Part shown: positions 30,629 to 41,589 of the stretch, piece by piece
How the letters are laid out: each line of letters begins with the position of its first letter
How positions within the stretch are numbered: the first letter of the stretch is position 1
Assembly (NCBI RefSeq): GCF_963675165.1
Contig: NC_087391.1
Coordinates: forward strand, 416,001-480,000
Direction of reading: 5' to 3'
Origin: Halichondria panicea
Lineage: Eukaryota; Porifera; Demospongiae; Suberitida; Halichondriidae
DNA length: 64,000 nt
Notes under the pieces: generated by a model
Told to the model about the DNA's origin: nothing
Seen by the model: the letters and a program-made list of their open reading frames with translations, nothing else
Databases searched by the model: none
Position numbers and translations under genes: made by a program

Positions 30629-31059
30629 AGTAGACTCTCATTAATCCGGTCACCCTTGGGACCATGCAGCTTGGCCGAAATAGCGAGGTGGCTGCAGCTC
30701 AGGAAATAGGCGTGGCTTAAAAACGACCTTACCTCGAATCTAATGACTACTTTTGCGGTTCTTGTCTCGAGGATAAGGAATGATAATGAATCATTCTGTT
30801 CTCTATTTAAGTGTAATCCAATTTTATTTGCTAAATCACACCCAAAACGTCATATCCGGCCGTAATACACGTATAAAATTACATTGAAAACCTTGTTTGG
30901 GACAGCCAGCACCTGCCGGTAAACGGAATAGCGAGTGGCCGTACTTCAGAGTTAGTTTTGTGCAGTAAACATATAGCTAGCATTCCGTGCCAAGCCAAAT
31001 GGCCGGTATATATCGAGGTGGCCGTACTTCAGAGAGCCGGAATAGCGAGAGTCTACTGT
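30629..31059. mobile_element. Pogo/Tigger-like MITE in intron 1 of copy D
   Basis: The left end CAGTAGACTCTCATTAATCC and the right end GAATAGCGAGAGTCTACTG are inverted, with TA on both sides. The CAGTAGACTCTC and CCGG pattern matches pogo-type Tc1/mariner ends. About 430 bases, no transposase. The inner sequence repeats CGAGGTGGC near both ends. Confidence 0.8.
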
Positions 31060-31674
31060 ATATGCAGCAACAAATTAATTAGTTATCACTCATTTCTAAT
31101 TATGTGGCTGTCAATCGATGTCTCTATTGAATATAGGTCTATCAACGGTGTGCAAAACTTTGCTGGCTATCTGGAGTACTTCGATCTTGGGAACAGCTCT
31201 GCAAATTCTGAAACCTCAGATTTGAAAGAAGATGACAGGATCATACTGGTAAGGTTTATAATGTAAGCATGCAGATTGTTGTATGCATGTAAGAGTTGCA
31301 TCATTATCATTATTTTAATAGGGATCCATCATTTCGATTCTGAATCTTGGTGGAGCCATCGGGAGCCTCTTTGCTGGCAGTAAAGTTCAATAAAACAATT
31401 CATGTAAATGTGTGATCTATAATAGTATTAAGATTCTTATCCACTATATATACAGAGCCTGCTGACTACTTTGGCCGTAAAGTAACTATTATGATGTCAG
31501 GAGTGCTGATGGTTCTTGGAGGATCCATACAGAGTGCTGCAGTACAGGGAGGACCATGGTATATAATTATACTAGGTATACGCACACGCATGATTAGCCT
31601 CGCGCAGAGTTGTATTTAAGTACAATTTTAGGAGAAAGAAGAAGAGTAGACTTGACCTGCATGCTGTAGAGAGA

Positions 31675-31716
31675 ATGATTTGGATATAATTATGCCTTAG
31701 TGCGCATGCGCAAATT

Positions 31717-31749
<33 letters not shown>

Positions 31750-31960
31750 ATATCGCATGTGTGTGATTGTCTCTCTGTACTGTGTAGACTGCTATACAGC
31801 TGCTCAAGGATCAATGAAGTGTAAGTAGTTTTTCTTGGATTCTAATTCTTGGATTTGCAAAATAATGCTTTGTTCTCGAGTTATGCCTAGTTTTGCTTAC
31901 TTGGAATGCATTGCAGAAGAGTACGTAGCAAAACTTGTCCACTGAGTGTAGGTAGCTCTG
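31675..31960 (+). repeat. Dispersed GCGCATGCGCAA repeat, copy 1
   Basis: It shares TTATGCC then TGCGCATGCGCAA, GGATTTGCAAAATAATGC, and TCGAGTTATGCCTAGTTTTG with 57255-57540 and, partly, with 58885-59130. It is non-coding, includes a GT tract, and is likely an old mobile family of the host. Confidence 0.75.
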
Positions 31961-31986
31961 CACTATAACGCTATATAGCTATTGTT

Positions 31987-32512
31987 ATACCACACTTACG
32001 TCACCACAAATTGATCTCATTGGTCAACAGCTGTAGGATATATAGAATAATTTATTAGCATACAGCCCCAGGCATACACAGTTTTTCAAGTTGTTTTTCA
32101 TTTGTTCAAGAAAGTAAGCAAAGAGAAAAGAGCCATGCTTGACGGTACTAAGACTCAAAGCGATGGCAGAAACAAGGAAGGTGCTCTCCAACAAGATGGC
32201 TAAGCTTCCATGGGTCCATGGGCGCGGTTTAGATACAAGAAGAGCTTGCAACTCCAGTAAGGGACGTCGAATGGTCAACGCTTGGACCAAGGAAGCTCTT
32301 GAGCATCTGTAGGAGTCAACATGTTGCTCAACTAGCTCTTTGACGGCTGCAAAATCCGGCATAGTCTTGTTCTTTTTTGCAATCTGCATCGTGATTGAAT
32401 TGTTGCTAGGGGGAGGTCCTTTTATAGTGCTGCGGTCACGTGGTATAAGTCAGATATGCCACACCTACTCGGAGGATATGCACCCTATATATCCTCCTCT
32501 TAGGTGTGGTAT
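31987..32512 (-). mobile_element. Small element with an intact 121-residue ORF and a TATA box
   Basis: The stretch is bounded by ATACCACAC and GTGTGGTAT, and it splits the dispersed repeat whose halves lie on either side. On the minus strand, CACGTGACC and CTATAAAAGG (about 32420-32440) precede an ATG at 32389 by about 35 bases. The ORF runs to 32024 (121 residues: MQIAKKNKTMPDFAAVKEL near the start, then basic and hydrophobic stretches). No family was recognised. The right end forms a 27-base hairpin (32453-32513). It may be a small mobile element with its own gene, or a chance ORF downstream of a TATA-like word. Confidence 0.4.
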
Positions 32513-33726
32513 ATCCTATACGTATAGGTGTGAGAAGAGAGCTGCAAGATTCTGCTGATGTACATGTAATGCAGCCATCAATTTTAGACTTGGACTTTTG
32601 GCATCGATCGTTTTAACGACGATCATGGTTGATCATAACACATTCATTCTGGATTTTTCATGCAGCAAAATTGATTCATCATTGTATAATGTGTGTATAA
32701 AACAGCTTTATGCTATGTGCAGCTTTATGTTATGTAGAATATACCTCCACCGAGGCATCAGCACCCACGGTGCTTTCATTATGAAAAACACATACATTCT
32801 TGGCTAGAATCAGTCTCTCAAGAACTCTGATTCCAAGAGTAGAGTATAGTGTTGTTGTTGGCTTTGTTCGTGTGAGACTCTTATATAGCTAGCTACAGCC
32901 GGCCAGCCTAAGCTAGCTAGCTCTAGCTCTTCCAGCTAGCTAGCTACGTAGCTTTCTTCTCCGCATAATTATGCCAATAATATTTCCCACCTACTACACT
33001 TTTGCCATGTAGTCTTGTGGGGTTTAACTGTCATAAATTGGCACCTCAGGGCTACAAGGGAAAATATGGCTCATAAATTGGCACCTCAAGCATATGCAGT
33101 AAAAATTAATTAATGGTGTTTTCGATGAATGAAAATGTCTTGCATGAGAAACAAAATGTCATAAATGAAAACATAGAGACAGAGGGTGTAGTCTGTAGAC
33201 TAGTTCATCAAAAATTCTGCTGTGTGCTTGCAGAAGGAGCTGCTTTAGAGACACTCTGGGAGAGGGCTAGGGCTCAGGCTGAGCCTTGCTCACTAGCACT
33301 AGTACTGCACGCACTGCACTAGGCCTGTTCAGCTTCTGTATTTAAATAAAAAGAAGCCAGTTTAGTAATAATATAGGAGTGGCTATTTTAAGCTTACCTT
33401 TGCTTGCCTAACAGCCTGGCATAGCTGAAGAGAGCTGGTCTAGACACCGTCTAGAGCTAGCTGTGTTGTTTCGTTGGAGGGAGGGGCTGACTAATTGAAC
33501 AGAGAGGGGGAGTGGCTCTGTACCGTTCGCTTTGGAGGGAGGGGCTGGCTGCTCATATTCTGTCCAGGCTGCGCAAGGATTTGAGTGTGGACAGCAGCCC
33601 TGGTGTCTCTTTTCCTAGTTGTCTTCTTGTTTGAATAGTGTTGCTATGTGGTAGTCATGCAGCTTGATGCATAGCAACCAGTCAGCCAATCAGATGGGAC
33701 ATATATCAATTAATGCATAGTGCCTC

Positions 33727-33803
33727 GGGGTTTATGACAGTAAACCACACCTCCCCCTCGGGCTTACGCCCTCGTAGTCGGGAGGTTTACTGTCATAAAC
33801 CCC
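33727..33803. repeat. Strong hairpin in the copy D insertion
   Basis: The arms GGGGTTTATGACAGTAAACC and GGTTTACTGTCATAAACCCC are exact complements around a 37-base loop. A related GGGGTTTAACTGTCATAAA lies at 33019, so this may be the end of a larger inverted-repeat element. Confidence 0.8.
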
Positions 33804-35866
33804 TCTACACTGTACATTAACTAATACGTAGATCAGTTTGGAGGTAATAAAGATTAACTGAATGTAGCCACACCCAATTTCGCATTCCTGAAGCATGACA
33901 TTCCTGAGCGTGACATACATACATACATACATACAAAGGCTTTCTGAGATACGATGCAGTATTAGTTGCCTCGCGATATAAGGCGCTCGGCAAGATATGA
34001 AATACTGAATTACCCATGCAGGATGGAAATCTTGGGTCGTTTTATTAGTGGACTTGGATGCGGGTAAGATTGTGTACAATGCTATAATTATATATATATG
34101 AGTCTCTTCATTTCTATGCAGCTCATTTTATATGGCTGGCCCTGTGTACATTGCTGAGATTGCTCCCATGCATATTCGAGGAACCTTGACATCTCTAATT
34201 GGCCCAACCATAGCAATGGGAATAATGACTGCCTATGTCACCAACTTCCTGCTGTACGATAAGCTGTTTGGTTGGAGGGTGTCTCGTCTACTGTCTTGTG
34301 TCTTTGGTTGTGTCTTCATTGCCGGCTTGACCGTGATGCCCAGGACCCCAAGGTAACTGTGTCTCTCAGGAATCCATGTATTTACACACTGAACTGCAGG
34401 TGGCTCATGGTGCAGGGGAGAGAGTCAGAGGCACGAGAGGTACTCAGAAAAACTGTCTCCAAGCTGGGACAGGAGGGAATTGAAGCTGAGCTAGAGGATA
34501 TTAGACAGACTCTGAAATCAGCAACAAAGCAAAATCTCTTTCAGGGAGCTTAAAGTGGTTTTGAAATGGAGAATCCTTAAACGGTACACCTGGTCTTGAA
34601 CATGCATACATTGTATGGTACCATATCTGGGTTAGTAATGCCGGGAAGGGATAATGTTGACTTACTGGCAGTGGGAGGGCATTATAGGGTTGCTTCAACT
34701 TGGAGGAAGAGAATAATGAAGTCGTTGGCTATATTGTTGTGTGTCTGGTTTGCCTCTTTATGTTAGTCTACTCATCCACCTGGTAGTAAGTTGATATTTT
34801 AGTCATTGTCTAGCTATATAATTCTTTGATTTGCAGTGTCATCCCGTTTGTTGTCACCAGTGAGATGTTTCCTTTAGAGGGACGAGGTGAGCTCTTGTTA
34901 CCTTATTATAATTATACCGTATCTAATGATTTAACAGGACTTGTTGCGGCCTTCTCCACGGCAATCAACTAGATCTCTGCATACATATTCACTCAAGCCA
35001 TTCTGGCCTCCATTAACTCGTCTGGTTCTCTGTACATGATCAGCTTGATTGACTTGGCTGCAGCTCTCTTCTTCTTATTCCTACTGCCTGAGACGAAGGT
35101 GAGTGTATATATAGTACATGTGTAGCTGTATCTTATCAATGTCCCTCTGTGCACACAGGGCTTCAGTCTCGAAGAAATGGAGAAAATATTCGAGAAACCG
35201 TGGCTTGAGAGGGTGGGGCTCACTTCCTGCTGCAGGTGCATAATCATTTTTTTGTATAATTATGTACATTTAATATAATTTTTTTTACACATGAGAATTT
35301 GCAGATTTTGTCATAGTTAAGATGTGGCTGAAGATGGTATCCCTAAGAGTGAACATGCTGTCAATGGAGTGGTGATGCTAGGGGACAAATCTGTAGAGCT
35401 TCAATATGCCAGACAAAAGAGAGAATTTGTGTTTGTGGAGGAGAATAGTAAAGACTGGGAAGAGTATTGGGAACGATACGATGTAGAAGAGACTAGAACT
35501 GCTAGCAAACAAACCACTGTGTGAATGCATGCTAGTAGTTAGTGTCAACAAGAGTGTATGAATGGCTTCATACACTCTGCATGGCCGGGGTCAAAAGTCG
35601 TTTCCTTTCATTAATTAAAAAATATGCGGTATTGTTACCAGGAATTGTTATAGTCATGCTATGCGCTAGTCGCTAGTCATAGACTTGCCAGCCCCGTTTT
35701 AAACTTGTAAAACTGGGCTGGCAAGTCTACTCCAGTTTTAAACTGGTAAAACTGGGCTGGCAACTCTACTATACTGATAAGTAATTAGATCTACCTGAAT
35801 TATATGCATCTGTTTTGTATACTATACTGGTACTACACTGCATGGCACCGATTCACTGCATGTATC

Positions 35867-38800
35867 ATGGCAGCCAGAGACTGGATTTACGTTTCTTCTG
35901 TGGCATTCTTTGCTGCACTGGGTGCTTACCTGACTGGATACAGCGTTGGGTAAGTATATAGACACTGTATACTATACTGACTACTCTTATCTACTTGTCC
36001 CTTTTGATATATTAAAATGCTACTATAGTGTGTGCTTCTAAACTTGTGATAGCAGCTAACGTACTTAGAGTCATTTTGACGTGTAGCATTACTTGTTGTA
36101 AGATCAAAGGAACTATATAATACAAGATCAAAGGGACAATATGCCATGAATACACTCTGGTTTCACATAATATCGAGGCCTGGCTATGGTTATAGTTGAT
36201 GATTCTGAGTCTGCTCACGTGGATGCCATGGCGCTGCGTTTGCAGCATGGATAGTCTCGTGTTACTAGTAGATTTTGATTTTTCACCTCTACATGCACAA
36301 CGCGGCTATAGTTCGAGGCACACCATTGGCTAGCCTCGATCCTATGCCGCACTTCCTCGACCATTGGTATATTGCACATGCATGCACACTATTTACAGCC
36401 ATGTGATTATTAATTTTTGTTTTAGGGAAGAGACTCCACGCTTCTTGACTGACTCCGGTCCCACTGTATGTCAGGTGCTTTAATTATTTGTGAGTCTTTG
36501 CTGACTCGGCTGTGATTCTATAGTCTCAGTTCATGTGGCTTGCAAGTCTACATGTTGCGTGTCTGACCACAGCTGTGTTCGTCATTCCGTACAAATCTGA
36601 CTTTCTTCTGTATAGTGTACTCCTGCTAAGTCTAGTTGCTGCATGCTACAGACATGTTCATACGTACTGCACATAATGTTTATAAACACTCTGGTTGTGA
36701 TACGTTGAATATAAAACATGCAGCCGATGGTTTAGCACTTTAATGCTCTAGTTTATATTATTATGGCAAAAAAATGCAACAGTTAACACTCATTTCTAAT
36801 TGGCTATCAATCGATCTCTATATAATTTTTTATAGGGCTGTCAATGGACTGCAAAACTTTGCTGGCTATCTGGAATACTTTGATCTTGGGAACAGCTCTG
36901 CAAATTCTAGCTGCACTGAAACCTCAGATTTGAAAGAAGATGACAGGATCATACTGGTAAGGTTTATAATGTAAGCATGCAGATTGTTGTATGCATGTAA
37001 GAGTTGCATCATTATTATTTATAGGGAGCCATCATTTCGATTGTGAATCTTGGTGGAGCCTTTGGGAGCATCTTTGCTGGCAGTAAAGTTCTATTAAAAC
37101 AATTTCACGTAATTAAATGTATAATAGTATTAAGATTCTTATCCACTATATATACAGAGCCTGCTGACTACTTTGGCCGTAAAGTAACTATTATGATGTC
37201 AGGAGTGCTGGTGGTTCTTGGAGCAGCGATACAGAGTGCTGCAGTACAGGGAGCACCATGGTATATAATTATATAATTTATTGCGATATGAAATACTGAA
37301 TTACCCAGGATGGAAATCTTGGGTCGTTTTATTGGTGGACTTGGATACGGGTAAGATTTTATACAATGCTATACATGATATATGAGTCTCTTCATTTCTA
37401 TGCAGCTCATTTTATATGGCTGGCCCTGTGTACATCGCTGAGATTGCTCCCACGCATATTCGAGGAACTTTGACATCTCTAATTGGCCCAACCATAGCAA
37501 TGGGAATAATAACCGGCTATATCATCAATCACTTACTGTACGATGAGCTGTTTGGTTGGAGGGTGTCTCGTCTACTGTCTTGTGTCTTTGGTTGTGTCTA
37601 CATTGTCGGCATGACTGTGATGCCTAGGACCCCAAGGTAACTGTGTCTCTTAGGAATCCATGTATTTACACACTGAACTGCAGGTGGCTCATGGTGCAGG
37701 GGAGAGAGTCAGAGGCACGAGAGGTACTCAGAAAAACTGTCTCCAAGCTGGGACAGGAGGGAATTGAAGCTGAGCTAGAGGATATTAGACTGACTCTGAA
37801 ATCAGCAACAAAGCAAAATCTCTTTCAAGAGCTTAAAGTGATTTTGAAATGGAGAATCCTTAAACGGTATATACACCTGGCCTTAAACATGCATACATTG
37901 TATGGTACCACATATCTGGGTTAGTAATGCCAGGAAGCTAGGGATAACATAATTAGTGGCAGTGCATGGGAGGGCATTATAGGGTTACCAATACTTCTTG
38001 TGAATCCATACTTTACTATGTACTTTGTTCAGGGTCTTGCTGGGAGCTGTTATTCATATGTTTTCAGCTAGTTGTGGAACGGCAATATAGTGAGTTATCT
38101 GGTAATCATCAGTTGATATGCAGCATAATGATCATTTTCCTTGTAGTTTCTACTCTGAGCCATTGTTCTGTTCTCTGGGGATAGTTCCGTTTGTGACTGC
38201 TCTTGTGATTGGAGGATTGACTCTCTGTGGAACCACCTTCACGACCATCTTTATTGACAAGGTACAAAATAGTGAGGTTGACAACTGCACGTTATATGCT
38301 GGTCTGTTTATACAGCTTGGCAGAAAGCCGATATTGGTGGGAGGTGGTATAATGATGTTTCTCCTCTCTGGAACAGCTGCTACACTAGTCCATGCCTTCA
38401 AGTTGGAGGAAGAGAATAATGAAGTCGTCGGCTATATTGTTGTGTGTCTGGTCTGCCTCTTTATGTTAGTCTACTCATCCACCTGGTAGTAAGTTGATCT
38501 CTTAGTCATTGTCTAGCTACAAGCTTTACACTTCGATTTGCAGTGTTGTTCCGCTTGTTGTCACCAGTGAGATGTTTCCTTTGGAGGGACAAGGTGAGCT
38601 CTTGTTACCTTATTATAATTATACCGTATCTATTAATGTACATTTTCAACAGGACTTGTTGTGGCCATCTCCGTGGCAATCTACTGGGTCTTTGCATACA
38701 CATTCACTCAAGCCTTCCCCTCAATTTTGGGCTCCATTAACTCGTCTGGTTCTCTGTACATGATCAGCTTGATTGACTTGGCTGCAGCTCTCTTCTTCTT

Positions 38801-39230
38801 ATTCCTACTGCCTGAGACGAAGGTGAGTGTATATATAGTACATGTGTAGATGTATCTTATCAATGTCCCTCTGTGCACACAGGGTTTCAGTCTCGAAGAA
38901 ATGGAGAAAATATTCGAGAAACCGTGGCTTGAGAGGGTGGGGCTCACTTCCTGCTGCAGGTGCATAATCATTTTGTATGCACATTATACGCATGAGAATT
39001 AATTTTGCAGGTTTTGTCGTAGTCGGCACGGTTCCACTGAAGATGGCATCCCTACTAAGAGTGAACATGCTGTCAATGGAGTGGTGATGCTAGGGGACAA
39101 ATCTGTAGAGCTTCAATATGCCAGACAAAAGAGAGAATTTGTGGAGGAGAATAGTAAAGACTGGGAAGAGTATTGGGAACGATACGATGCAGAAAAGACT
39201 AGAACTGCTAGCAAACAAACTATTGTATGA
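35867..39230 (+). CDS. SLC2-like sugar porter, copy E (intact)
   Basis: The near twin of copy B, offset by 15,991 bases, with the same 14-exon pattern and the short intron 9. Exon 6 lacks the 4-base insertion of B (CTACATTGTCGGC), so the frame stays open. All family motifs are present: DYFGRK, PVYIAEIAP, LGRKP, SEMFPLEGQG and PETKG. The C-terminal exon is 6 bases shorter than in A (REFVEEN against REFVFVEEN). Expected length is about 560 residues with 12 membrane helices. As in the other copies, a palindrome around AGACTTGCCAGCCC lies upstream, at 35685-35769. Confidence 0.9.
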
Positions 39231-40042
39231 ATGCATGCATGCATGCACGTATGGTCATGAATCAATCAGTCATTAATTAAACTCTTTTGTGGTTAAATGT
39301 CGTTCCTTAATAATTATGTGGTGTTGTTGACCCAAATGCCATTCGGCATGCAGGCACTCTAAATGATTCGGCATGCAGGCACTCCAAATGATTCTCATAG
39401 ACTTGCCAGCCCAGTTTTAAACTGGTAAAACTGGGCTTGCGAGTCTACTATACCGGTGTCATAGGAATGAATGACTCCCCTAAATAATGACTCCCGGTCA
39501 CTCCTACCTAGGCACCAGTGACTCCCGGTCACTCACGCCTAGGAATAAATGACTCCCCCGGTCACTGACTCCTAGTCACGAATGACTCCCCCCTGGAAAA
39601 AATGACTCCCCCGAAATTTATATATGAACACTGATCCATAGAGCTAAAGAGACTTCAGGGGCTATACTAAGTACATGCATCCTCAAAACCTGTCACAGTG
39701 TGACTATACAATCAAGCTCAAGACTGTTATCAGGACTGCATGCATGCTATCTGTGAGAGACCTGTTTAATACATAGTATGACTATAATTACAGCTGTTCC
39801 TTATATACTGTAAACTGGTTCAGTTTAGCTATTAGTACCTATAGTACTTATACTACATTGTACACTCTGTTCACATTTTCACACGTCTCACGGTCACTGT
39901 AAAGCAAAACTTATAATACAACAACATCCATCAAAATAACAAATAGATCTACAGTGCATGAAAAACAAACAAAACAACAGTGCAAATTAACAGTGTATAA
40001 ACAAAAACAGCTAGTGGAAGATAACGAAATGCTAAAAAAATT

Positions 40043-40930
40043 CTATCTAGATCTACAAGTAGGACAAAACCAATCTCCAAGTGGAGATACTTTAATACGA
40101 ACACATTTATAATGATACCACACAGTACATGTGTCGCACTGGACCATTTCATCATAACAGTCAGGGCGGAGACAAGGGCAGTATATCGTAATTACTATGC
40201 TGGAAAATCTTTCTGGTCTCTTGCGGCTACTAACATCTTTTGACTTTGGAAATCTTCTGAGTTTCTCATTTTCAAAGCAACGCACAAGATGTGGCCTCAT
40301 TTTGTCTTCATTTAGGGTGATGGTATCCAGATTGTCTCCTTGCAATGCGTGGTATGCAGCGGCAATTGCAAACAAACCACAGTTGTTACTGCCACTGCTC
40401 TGCTGTTGAATGGAGGCCACAGATAGTAACAGCCCATTGTGCGCTATTAAAGGCTTATACATCTGTGCGATTTGCAGCTCAGCACTTGGCTCCAGGTCTT
40501 TCCCATATTGGAAGCAGCTATCAAAGAGGAAAAGTTCCCCCTTGATGAGTGCTGTCGCAATCCAGTGATGCCTCTCTGTTACAAAGAATATCTGCACGGC
40601 TGTATAGGATATATATGATATAATTATTATACGGTACGGCCAAGGATGAGGATGAGGTATAATTATACCAATACTATAATAATACTACTATTAATTTAAG
40701 TAGAAATTATACCTGTGGCTTCACTACTAGTGACTGCAGGAAAGGACATCTTCTGAACCAGAAGAGTAGAATAACAGCCTTCAATATTTGGAAATTGCAT
40801 TCGCATCAGTTTGTGCGCAGCATACATATGACGGTCAGAAAGCATCCCGCTCTCAGCAAGAACTACATCCTTGTCTCCCGTCCTCAGGTCCAAATCCTTC
40901 ACCCAGTAACTTGAATTCTGTCGAATGTGC
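40043..40930 (-). CDS. Ginger1 C-terminal part: Ulp1-like protease plus PHD finger
   Basis: Two coding blocks (about 40930-40700 and 40597-40043). The first has the lead-in typical of Ulp1-type C48 domains (SGMLSDRHMYAAHKLMRMQF). The second has the likely catalytic set: His in RHHWIA, Asp in LFDSCFQ, Gln in the IQQQSSG stretch, and Cys in NNCGLF. A PHD finger follows at the C-terminus with the C4HC3 spacing (CPCLRPDC, CDTCTVWYHYKC, CPTC). C48 enzymes cut SUMO or similar modifiers, and PHD fingers read histone tails. How a transposon uses them is unknown. Confidence 0.8.
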
Positions 40931-41067
40931 ACACAATAATTATAATGAACGGTTTATAGTGTGCATGCACATAATTATTAATAATAATTGTAATTAACGA
41001 TAGCTCCTGTTAACAAGTATATAACTATATACCTTTCTTGTTACAGATTGAGTAGTCCTTTGCTTCT

Positions 41068-41457
41068 TCAAAGGTGGCTCCATAGAGGATGCAGTCTTAA
41101 CCTGAGAGAAGGGGGCGTCTCGCTTGCGAGAGGAGTGAGCATCTGGCTTGTGAGAGGAGGGGACGTCTGGCTTGTGAGAGGAGGGAGCGGCTGGCTTGTG
41201 AGAGGAGGGGACGTCTGGCTTGTGAGAGGAGGGAGCGGCTGGCTTGTGAGAGGAGGGGACGTCTGGCTTGTGAGAGGAGGGGACGTCTGGCTTGTGAGAG
41301 GAGGGAGCGGCTGGCTTGTGAGAGGAGGGGACGTCTGGCTTGTGAGAGGAGGGAGCGGCTGGCTTGTGAGAGGAGGGGACGTCTGGCTTGTGAGAGGAGG
41401 GAGCGGCTGGCTTGTGAGAGGAGGGGGCGTCTGGCTTGTGAGAAGAGGGAAAATCAC
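41068..41457 (-). repeat. In-frame minisatellite in the Ginger1 gene
   Basis: Tandem units of 21-24 bases alternate, with two main types reading TSQTSPPL and TSQPLPPL on the minus strand. The region is open throughout (129 codons) and lies between the integrase and protease blocks, so it probably encodes a flexible Ser/Pro linker of variable length. Confidence 0.85.
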
Positions 41458-41589
41458 AATTTTTTTCCCACAGCTTCTAAAAATGGAGTGTATAATTATA
41501 AAGAAACATGAAACATTAAATTAATATCGTAAAGAGAAATGTAATGTAATTATAATTAGCTTCAAAATCTAGAGACACATGCATTATAC

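Larger units (their letters stand above)
31570..33990. mobile_element. Composite 2.4 kb insertion in intron 4 of copy D
   Basis: Intron 4 of the other copies is short (about 50-125 bases); here it is about 2.46 kb. The insertion contains a dispersed repeat of the GCGCATGCGCAA family (31675-31960), a small element with an ORF (31987-32512), the 3' part of the same dispersed repeat (about 32585-32640), a doubled CATAAATTGGCACCTCA motif (33031 and 33072), and a strong hairpin at 33727-33803. It looks like nested insertions rather than one element. Confidence 0.6.
28988..35524 (+). pseudogene. SLC2-like sugar porter, copy D (decayed, chimeric)
   Basis: Exons 1-7 and part of 10 through 14 can be recognised. 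Exon 1 has a 5-base and a 1-base insertion against copy C; together they restore the frame but change the first helix (FFNLLHWVLSCLDYSIG). Exon 7 has a +1 shift (TTTCAGGGAGC against TTTCAAGAGC). A deletion joins intron 7 to the middle of exon 10 at about 34693 with TGC microhomology, removing exons 8 and 9. Exon 12 has a stop (AACTAGATC) and is shortened. The 5' part and intron 1 resemble C, while the 3' end resembles A. Intron 1 carries a Helitron-like fragment and a pogo-like MITE, and intron 4 has a 2.4 kb insertion. This copy cannot make a full transporter. Confidence 0.92.

Noticed and set aside
41048-41524. Plus-strand ORF rich in WLVRGGDV repeats
   Set aside because: It mirrors the minus-strand Ser/Pro repeat, which lies in the transposase gene and has coding neighbours.
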